Assembly: GCA_007135385.1 (NCBI GenBank)
Contig: SLIY01000273.1
Span: 1-11,526, forward strand
DNA from: Leptolyngbyaceae cyanobacterium CSSed165cm_216
GTDB taxonomy: Bacteria > Cyanobacteriota > Cyanobacteriia > Phormidesmidales > Phormidesmidaceae
Direction: 5' to 3'
Length of the DNA: 11,526 nt
The number at the start of each line of letters is the position of its first letter. Positions within the stretch are counted from its first letter, which is position 1. The notes beneath the pieces are model-generated. The model saw only the letters and a program-made list of their open reading frames with translations, searched no databases and was not told the DNA's origin. Position numbers and translations under genes: made by a program. Below, one piece after another: positions 6,106-11,526 of this stretch.

Positions 6106-7506
6106 ATGCCCTTACATATTCAACAAAATAACCCCGACAGCGAGCTCGACGAAGTTTTCGGCAGCTCCTATGGTTCGGTGATTGCCCCCACGGCGCAGTT
6201 TCCCGATGACGAATCGCGCCATGATGCCATCTATCAACTTGTGCATGATGAGCTATTTCTCGACGGCAACGCCCGCCAGAACCTGGCCACCTTCTGCCAA
6301 ACCTGGGAAAACGACGACCTGCACAAGCTGATGGAGCTGTCGATCAACAAAAATATGATCGACAAGGACGAATATCCCCAGACGGCGGAGATCGAGAGCC
6401 GCTGCGTCAAAATGCTGGCCGATCTGTGGAACAGCCAGCCCCACGAAAACCCGATCGGCACCTCCACCATTGGTTCCAGTGAAGCCTGTATGCTAGGGGG
6501 CATGGCGGCGTTGCACCGCTGGCGGGCGCGGCGAAAGGCTGAGGGCAAGCCCACCGACAGCCCCAACCTGATCTGTGGCCCGGTGCAGGTCTGCTGGCAC
6601 AAGTTTTGCCGCTATTGGGATGTGGAAATTCGCGAAGTGCCCATGGATCGGGGACGGTACTTCATGGATGCCACCGAAATGCTGAAGCGGGTGGACGAAA
6701 ACACCATCTGCGTGGTGCCCACCTTTGGCGTTACCCATTCCGGCAACTACGAATTTGTGGAGCCGTTGGCCGATGCCCTGGACGATCTCCAGGCCCGCAC
6801 CGGACTCGATATCGACATCCATGTGGACGGAGCCAGCGGCGCGTTTCTAGCCCCCTTTTGTGCGCCCGACATCAAGTTTGACTTCCGGGTGCCCCGCGTG
6901 AAGTCGATCAGCACCTCGGGCCACAAGTTTGGGCTGGCCCCCCTGGGCACCGGCTGGATCATCTGGCGTGATACCACTGCCCTGCCGGAGGAGCTGATCT
7001 TCAAGGTGAACTACCTGGGCGGCGAAATGCCCACCTTTGCCATCAATTTCTCCCGACCGGCGGGGCAGATCATTTGCCAATACTTCCTGTTTTTGCGCCT
7101 GGGTAAAGAGGGCTACCGCAAAATTCACCAGGGCTGCTACGACACGGCCCAGTGGATTGGCCAAGAGGTGGTCAAGGCTGGCCCCTTTGAGCTGATCTGC
7201 AATGGCGACCCCCAGCAGAGCATTCCAGCGGTGACCTGGAAGGTGAAGGATGGCGTGGATCTGCCCTACACCCTGTTTGACCTGGGCGATCGCATGCGTC
7301 AACGGGGCTGGCAGCTCCCGGCTTACACCCTACCCGCCAACGTCAGCGACGTGGCGGTACAGCGGGTGCTGGTTAGACAGGGGTTCTCCAGAGATATGGC
7401 GGCCCTGTTTATCAAGGACTTCCGTCAGGCGATCGCCCACTTTGACAAGCACCCTGTCGGCGTCCCCCTCACCGAGCAAGAAGCGGGTGGCTACAAGCAC
7501 GCCTAG
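6106..7506 (+). CDS. gadB: Glutamate decarboxylase
   Basis: A PLP-dependent, class II cytosolic enzyme converting L-glutamate to GABA and CO2 with uptake of a proton. From the ATG at 6106 the protein is 466 aa, the same length as Escherichia coli GadB. Recognisable blocks: DGNARQNLATFCQTW (53-67), GTSTIGSSEACMLGGMA (118-134), PTFGVTHSGNYE (205-216, T210), HVDGASGAFLAPF (239-251, D241) and SGHKFGLAPLG (271-281) with the PLP lysine K274 (E. coli K276). The end, GGYKHA, keeps the penultimate histidine at 465, which in E. coli GadB forms the auto-inhibitory adduct at neutral pH. So acid-activated control may be conserved here. A GTG at 6037 would add 23 residues without family support. It is first in a likely operon with the TRIC-like gene (61 bp on) and glsA. 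Confidence 0.96.
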   Translation: MPLHIQQNNPDSELDEVFGSSYGSVIAPTAQFPDDESRHDAIYQLVHDELFLDGNARQNLATFCQTWENDDLHKLMELSINKNMIDKDEYPQTAEIESRCVKMLADLWNSQPHENPIGTSTIGSSEACMLGGMAALHRWRARRKAEGKPTDSPNLICGPVQVCWHKFCRYWDVEIREVPMDRGRYFMDATEMLKRVDENTICVVPTFGVTHSGNYEFVEPLADALDDLQARTGLDIDIHVDGASGAFLAPFCAPDIKFDFRVPRVKSISTSGHKFGLAPLGTGWIIWRDTTALPEELIFKVNYLGGEMPTFAINFSRPAGQIICQYFLFLRLGKEGYRKIHQGCYDTAQWIGQEVVKAGPFELICNGDPQQSIPAVTWKVKDGVDLPYTLFDLGDRMRQRGWQLPAYTLPANVSDVAVQRVLVRQGFSRDMAALFIKDFRQAIAHFDKHPVGVPLTEQEAGGYKHA

Positions 7507-7567
7507 GGCATGGGGGGCTGACTATCAGTCGCCCATCTAGCTCGTCCCCCTCTCCACTCGTCAGGCC

Positions 7568-8185
7568 ATGGAATATTTCTTGACTCAGCTCGGTATCGGT
7601 GTGTTTGCCATTTCCGGGGTGCTGTCGGCGGCGCGTACCCGTCTGGATATCGTCAGCATTACCCTGGTGGGGTTGCTCACGGCCCTTGGCGGCGGCACCC
7701 TGCGGGATATCATTCTTGATCTGCCCGTGTTCTGGCTGTCTGACCTGACCTATTTCTGGGTGGCGGTGGGGGCCTCCTGCTTTGCCTTTGTGGGCATCCG
7801 GTTCATTCTCAAACTGCCTCCCCGCCTCATTTCTTACCTGGATGCGGCGGGGATTGCGCTGATTTCGGTGCAGGTGATCGAGAAGACCTTGGCCTCTGGC
7901 TATGGGCCAACGGTGGCGGTGGTGATGGGCATTGTGACCGGCATTGCCGGGGGCCTATTTCGCGATATGGTCACCCAGCGCCCGACCCTGCTGCTCTCGC
8001 GAGAGCTATACGCCACGCCTATTTTGGTGGGCTGTGTCGTTTACCTGTTGCTGATGGCGCTGATGTCCCAGGCCCAGGCGCGGCTGCTGGCGATGGCGAT
8101 TATCTTTGCCCAGCGCAGCGCCATTATTCACTGGCAAATCTCTATCCCGTTGCGGCTAACGCTGGAAATCAAACCCAAACCCTAG
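7568..8185 (+). CDS. TRIC/UPF0126 family cation channel-like protein
   Basis: A 205-aa multi-pass membrane protein of the bacterial TRIC (trimeric intracellular cation channel, formerly UPF0126) family, with two repeated three-helix halves and a last helix. Signatures: FAISGVLSAARTRLDIVS (13-30), GGGTLRDIIL (41-50) in the first half, and GIAGGLFRDMVTQRP (125-139) in the second, both in the expected glycine-rich kink positions. The length is typical. Prokaryotic members conduct K+ and Na+ in vitro; their cellular role is not settled. It lies 61 bp after gadB and 70 bp before glsA on the same strand, so it is probably co-transcribed. Charge balancing during proton-consuming glutamate metabolism is an inferred role. 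The ATG at 7568 has only a weak AGG upstream. Confidence 0.9.
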   Translation: MEYFLTQLGIGVFAISGVLSAARTRLDIVSITLVGLLTALGGGTLRDIILDLPVFWLSDLTYFWVAVGASCFAFVGIRFILKLPPRLISYLDAAGIALISVQVIEKTLASGYGPTVAVVMGIVTGIAGGLFRDMVTQRPTLLLSRELYATPILVGCVVYLLLMALMSQAQARLLAMAIIFAQRSAIIHWQISIPLRLTLEIKPKP

Positions 8186-8255
8186 GGCGTATCATCTAGC
8201 GTCATTTCAATATCTAACCCTAAAGATCTCAATCAAGGACCGATAGATAGTGCCT

Positions 8256-9209
8256 ATGGCAACTCCGATTTCCCCCAGTGTTGATCACGTCCGGGCCATT
8301 GCCGAGGCCGCCCATCAAACGTTTGCGTCTAACCCTGAGGGGGCCAACGCCAGCTACATCCCCTACCTGGCCCAGGTGCCGTCCGATCTCTTCGGCATTG
8401 CCGTTGCCTTTGCCGATGGCACCATCATCGAAGTAGGAGATACGGACTACGAGTTTGCGATCGAATCGCTGTCGAAAGTGTTTACCCTGGCACTGGTGAT
8501 CGAGCAAATCGGGCCTGAAGTCCTGCGGGAAAAAGTTGGGGCGGACCCGACCGGTCTGCCCTTCAACTCGGTGCTGGCCCTGGAACTCCATGACGGCAAA
8601 CCCCTCAGCCCCCTGGTCAACGCCGGGGCCATATCCACCGCCAGTCTGGTGCAAGGCCGAGATGCCGAAGACCGCTGGCGGCAAATTCTCGATGTGCAAA
8701 GCCAATTTGCCGGTCGCCCCCTGGTGCTCAGCCTGGAGGTCAATCAGTCGGAGCAGACCACCAACTTTCACAATCGCGGCATCGCCTGGATTTTGCACAG
8801 CGCTGAAACCATCTATAGCGACCCCATGGCCGCCTGTGATATCTACACCCGTGGCTGCTCGACACTGATCACCGCCAGGGATCTAGCAATAATGGGGGCC
8901 ACTCTGGCTAACGGCGGGATCAACCCCCTGACTCAAACGCGAGTGGTGCAGGCGGCAAACGTCCCCTATATTCTGGCCGAAATGGCGATCGAAGGGCTCT
9001 ATACCGCCTCCGGCGACTGGCTCTACTCGGTGGGGCTGCCCAGCAAGAGCAGCGTCAGCGGCGGCATTGTGACGGTGGTGCCGGGCAAGCTGGCGATTGG
9101 GGCATTTTCTCCCCCGCTGGATGAAGCCGGAAACAGTGTGCGAGGACAACTGGCGGCAGCTTACATCAGCCAGCAACTCGGGTATAACGTTTTCACCCCG
9201 ACAGCTTAG
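8256..9209 (+). CDS. glsA: Glutaminase (serine-dependent beta-lactamase fold)
   Basis: Hydrolyses L-glutamine to glutamate and ammonia in the cytoplasm. From the ATG at 8256 it is 317 aa, close to the 300-310 aa usual for the family. Motifs: YIPYLAQV (34-41), the catalytic S-x-x-K in ESLSKVFTL (S71, K74), GLPFNS (100-105), PLVNAGAI (119-126, N122), NRGIAW (173-178), YTRGCSTLIT (197-206) and GLPSKSSVSGGI (260-271). All expected active-site blocks are present. An in-frame GTG at 8250 would add two residues and has AAGGA (8235-8239) at 10 bases, so the true start could be either. It follows the TRIC-like gene in the gadB operon, supplying glutamate to the decarboxylase; its ammonia also consumes protons. 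Confidence 0.95.
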   Translation: MATPISPSVDHVRAIAEAAHQTFASNPEGANASYIPYLAQVPSDLFGIAVAFADGTIIEVGDTDYEFAIESLSKVFTLALVIEQIGPEVLREKVGADPTGLPFNSVLALELHDGKPLSPLVNAGAISTASLVQGRDAEDRWRQILDVQSQFAGRPLVLSLEVNQSEQTTNFHNRGIAWILHSAETIYSDPMAACDIYTRGCSTLITARDLAIMGATLANGGINPLTQTRVVQAANVPYILAEMAIEGLYTASGDWLYSVGLPSKSSVSGGIVTVVPGKLAIGAFSPPLDEAGNSVRGQLAAAYISQQLGYNVFTPTA

Positions 9210-9227
9210 GATCGCTAATCAAATAGG

Positions 9228-9277
9228 GTAGGACAGCCGGGACGGCTATCCACGGTCAGGCATCCTGTCTGGCCTAC
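9228..9277. repeat. Small three-stem repeat element after glsA
   Basis: A 50-base element framed by GTAGG (9228-9232) and CCTAC (9273-9277), with two inner hairpins: AGCCG/CGGCT (9235-9239, 9243-9247) and CAGG/CCTG (9257-9260, 9264-9267). It could end glsA transcription (the stop is at 9209), though no T-run follows. It shares the GTAGG...CCTAC frame with the element at 4676-4753. The remainder of the glsA-ohyA spacer (to 9496) holds only a 9-bp inverted repeat, CGGTGATCA at 9385-9393 with TGATCACCG at 9435-9443, and no gene that I can see. Confidence 0.4.
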
Positions 9278-9496
9278 AGAAACTAGAGCACTAGCCTGCT
9301 GTTACCGCAAGCCTTGAGGTAACCATCCCAGGAATTTAACGAAAGCTTAGGTATTTAGGGCTAGCAGCATTGATTAAGATGAGCCGGTGATCAAGGTAGC
9401 CACCCAAGTACCAGAAGCAATAAAATAGCAAGACTGATCACCGAGCGGTGGGTGAAACTAGTACGTCAAGACCAAAAAATAACAGGGGGATGTGCA

Positions 9497-11263
9497 TTGC
9501 GTTACACAAGTGGCAACTATGAGGCGTTCACTAGGCCGCGCAAGTCGGCGGGGGTTGACGACAAGACGGCATAGTTTGTTGGCGGGGGGCTTGCGTCAAT
9601 GGCGGGGGCGGCATTCCTCATTCGGGATGGCCAGATGCCGGGTAACCAGATCACGGTGTTAGAGCGCCTCGCGCTGCCGGGCGGTGCCCTCGATGGCATC
9701 AAGTATCCTGACAAGGGCTTCGTGATCCGTGGCGGGCGCGAGATGGAGGATCACTTTGAGTGTCTGTGGGATCTTTACCGGTCGATTCCGTCGCTCGAGA
9801 TCGAGAATGCCTCCGTCCTCGATGAGTTTTACTGGTTGAACCTGGACGACCCAAACAAGTCACTCCAGCGCGCCACGATCAACTGTGGTCAGGATGCCCA
9901 TACCGACGGTAAATTCACGCTGACCAAAAAGGCGCAGACCGAGATCGTCAAGATTTTCCTTGCCACCCGCGAGGAGATGGAAGACAAGCGCATCAACGAA
10001 GTGTTTGGTGCCGACTTCTTGGCCAGCAACTTTTGGTTGTACTGGCGCACCATGTTTGCCTTTGAGGAGTGGCACAGTGCCCTCGAAATGAAGCTATACC
10101 TGCATCGCTTCATCCATCACATCGCCGGGCTGCCTGATTTCTCGACCCTCAAGTTCACGAAGTACAACCAGTACGAGTCACTCGTGCTGCCGCTGTACGG
10201 CTAGCTGATTGACCAGGGCGTCACGTTCCAATTCGACACCGAGGTTACTGACGTCGACTTCGACATCACCCCCGATCGCAAGCAAGCCACGAAGATTCAC
10301 TGGATCCGCGAGGGCAAACCGGGCACTACCGATCTCGGTCCCAACGACCTCGTCTTCATGACCATTGGCTCGTTGACCGAGAATTCGGACAATGGCGACC
10401 ACCACACCCCGGCGCAGCTCAACACCGACCCGGCCCCAGCCTGGGACCTGTGGCGCAAGATCGCTGCCAAGGATCCGTCGTTTGGTCGGCCCGATGTCTT
10501 CGGCGGGCACATCCCCGAGACAAAATGGATGTCGGCGACGGTGACGACCGTCGACGATCGCATCCCCAAATATATCGAGCAGATCTGCAAGCGTGACCCC
10601 TTCAGCGGCAAGGTGGTCACCGGCGGCATCGTCTCTGTAAAAGACTCCAACTGGCTGATGAGCTGGACGGTCAACCGCCAGCCGCACTTCAAGGCCCAGC
10701 GGCCAAACGAGATTGTCGTGTGGGTTTACTCGCTGTTTGTCGAGCGCCCTGGCGACTACATTGCCAAGCCAATGCAGGACTGCACCGGCGAGGAGATCAC
10801 CCAGGAATGGCTGTACCACATGGGCGTTCCGGTTGAGCAGATTCCGGAGTTGGCGGCGACGGCGGCCAAGACGGTGCCGGTGATGATGCCCTACGTCACG
10901 TCGTTCTTTATGCCCCGCAAGGCGGGCGATCGCCCCGACGTCGTGCCGACGGGTGCCGTCAACTTCGCGTTCATTGGACAGTTTGCCGAGTCCGGCCGAG
11001 ACTGTATCTTCACCACCGAGTACTCCGTGCGTACCGCGATGGAATCCGTGTACCAGCTGCTTGACATCGAGCGCGGCGTACCGGAGGTGTTCAACTCGAC
11101 CTACGACCTCCGCTTCCTGCTCAAAGCGACGAGCCGACTACGCGACGGCGAGGAGGTACATCTTCCCGGCCCGTCACCCTTGCGGAACTGGCTCCTCAAT
11201 AAGCTTGACGACAACCAGGTCGGCCTGTTGCTCACCGAGTTTGGTCTGCTCCCCGGCCGTTGA
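9497..11263 (+). pseudogene. ohyA: Oleate hydratase frame interrupted by two TAG codons
   Basis: The family is FAD-dependent oleate hydratase (old name myosin-cross-reactive antigen), which adds water to oleic acid to give 10-hydroxystearic acid at the membrane. A single frame of 588 codons runs from a TTG at 9497 (GGGGGA six bases upstream) to a TGA at 11261-11263, the usual family length. It begins RYTSGNYEAFTRP after the start, as in the family. FAD-site residues are at codons 28-35 (VGGGLASM); RGGREMEDHFECL carries the catalytic Glu at codon 82 and EMKLYLHRF the catalytic Tyr at codon 201, the same numbers I recall for the Staphylococcus aureus enzyme. Two in-frame TAGs interrupt it: 9572-9574 (codon 26) and 10202-10204 (codon 236). 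No frameshift is seen. Possible residual products start at ATG 9599 (lacking the FAD motif) and at ATG 10358. Codon use and scarcity of HIP1 suggest transfer. Confidence 0.9.
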
Positions 11264-11287
11264 CCCACCGCCTGTGGCCCGTAGCCC

Positions 11288-11315
11288 CCCGCCGCATCAG
11301 TTCCTCTGTGGCGGG
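11288..11315 (+). terminator. Possible terminator hairpin after ohyA
   Basis: CCCGCC (11288-11293) pairs with GGCGGG (11310-11315), and the stem extends inward by GCA against TGT with one G-U pair, giving about nine pairs around a 10-base loop. It begins 24 bases after the ohyA stop. There is no T-run, so it is only a candidate. The rest of the region to the window end has a 12-bp palindrome ATTGGCGCCAAT (11352-11363), a small hairpin CTCTTT/AAAGAG (11491-11504) and a 34-codon frame at 11333-11437 without clear support. Confidence 0.3.
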
Positions 11316-11509
11316 CAGTGTCTACCTGGAAAATGTTAACTACTTTGCCAGATTGGCGCCAATTACTTGTCCAGTCGGGGCATCAAATCGATGTCGTCGA
11401 GGTGACCTGGCTTGACCGGGCAGAGGGCTGTTGGTAAGCTATGCTTAGCATCTTATGGCACTTTTAAGACTGACCATTCGTTAAAAATATCTCTTTAAAA
11501 AGAGCGTCT

Positions 11510-11526
11510 ATGCGCTGGATAAGTGG
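11510..11526 (+). CDS. Possible start of a gene running off the window
   Basis: An ATG at 11510 opens a frame (M R W I S) that continues past the edge. It follows an AT-rich stretch (11480-11500) and AAAAAGAG about five bases before the ATG, which could act as a weak ribosome binding site. Only five full codons are visible, so this is a suggestion and no more. Confidence 0.2.

Noticed and set aside
9228..9277. Cloverleaf-like fold suggesting a tRNA
   Set aside because: It is only 50 bases with short stems and lacks the GTTCRA T-loop and a recognisable D-loop or anticodon arm.
10178..10819. Leftward 213-codon open frame opposite ohyA
   Set aside because: The ohyA frame on the other strand shows clear family motifs throughout; this antisense frame is a by-product of its high-GC codon use.

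Overview
The window looks like chromosomal DNA of a cyanobacterium, probably a filamentous one of the Leptolyngbya/Phormidium kind. I count 13 exact copies of the cyanobacterial HIP1 octamer GCGATCGC in 11.5 kb, where well under one is expected by chance. Several intergenic regions carry palindromic GC-rich repeats of the sort found scattered in such genomes. Genus-level placement is inference.

Left part (1-4532): the first codons of a leftward gene with a signal-like N-terminus; a rightward DUF3782-like protein with a PD-(D/E)xK nuclease-type core and a 21-bp tandem repeat in its coiled coil; a convergent M20 peptidase/amidohydrolase; a small two-helix membrane protein; a composite intergenic repeat; and a leftward glycoside hydrolase family 57 enzyme.

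Middle part (4533-9209): a 78-bp palindromic element, then a leftward membrane protein made of three related two-helix units (YrhK-like), and, facing away from it, a rightward run gadB (glutamate decarboxylase, 466 aa), a TRIC/UPF0126 channel-like protein, and glsA (glutaminase). The three rightward genes are 61-70 bp apart and probably form one operon. Glutaminase makes glutamate and ammonia; glutamate decarboxylase turns glutamate into GABA while consuming a proton. Together they form a glutamine-to-GABA route of the type used in acid resistance and the GABA shunt. The channel could balance ion movement. No GadC-type antiporter lies in the window. The divergent intergenic region between the membrane protein and gadB holds a near-perfect palindrome with 16-bp arms and a pair of 13-bp direct repeats.

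Right part (9210-11526): an oleate hydratase (ohyA) reading frame of 588 codons is complete from start to end without a frameshift but is interrupted by two in-frame TAG codons (codons 26 and 236). By my recalled alignment, both fall where related enzymes have tyrosine. The catalytic glutamate and tyrosine are retained. It is most simply a young pseudogene of a horizontally acquired gene; amber readthrough or a sequence error are alternatives. The last 260 bases hold no convincing gene.
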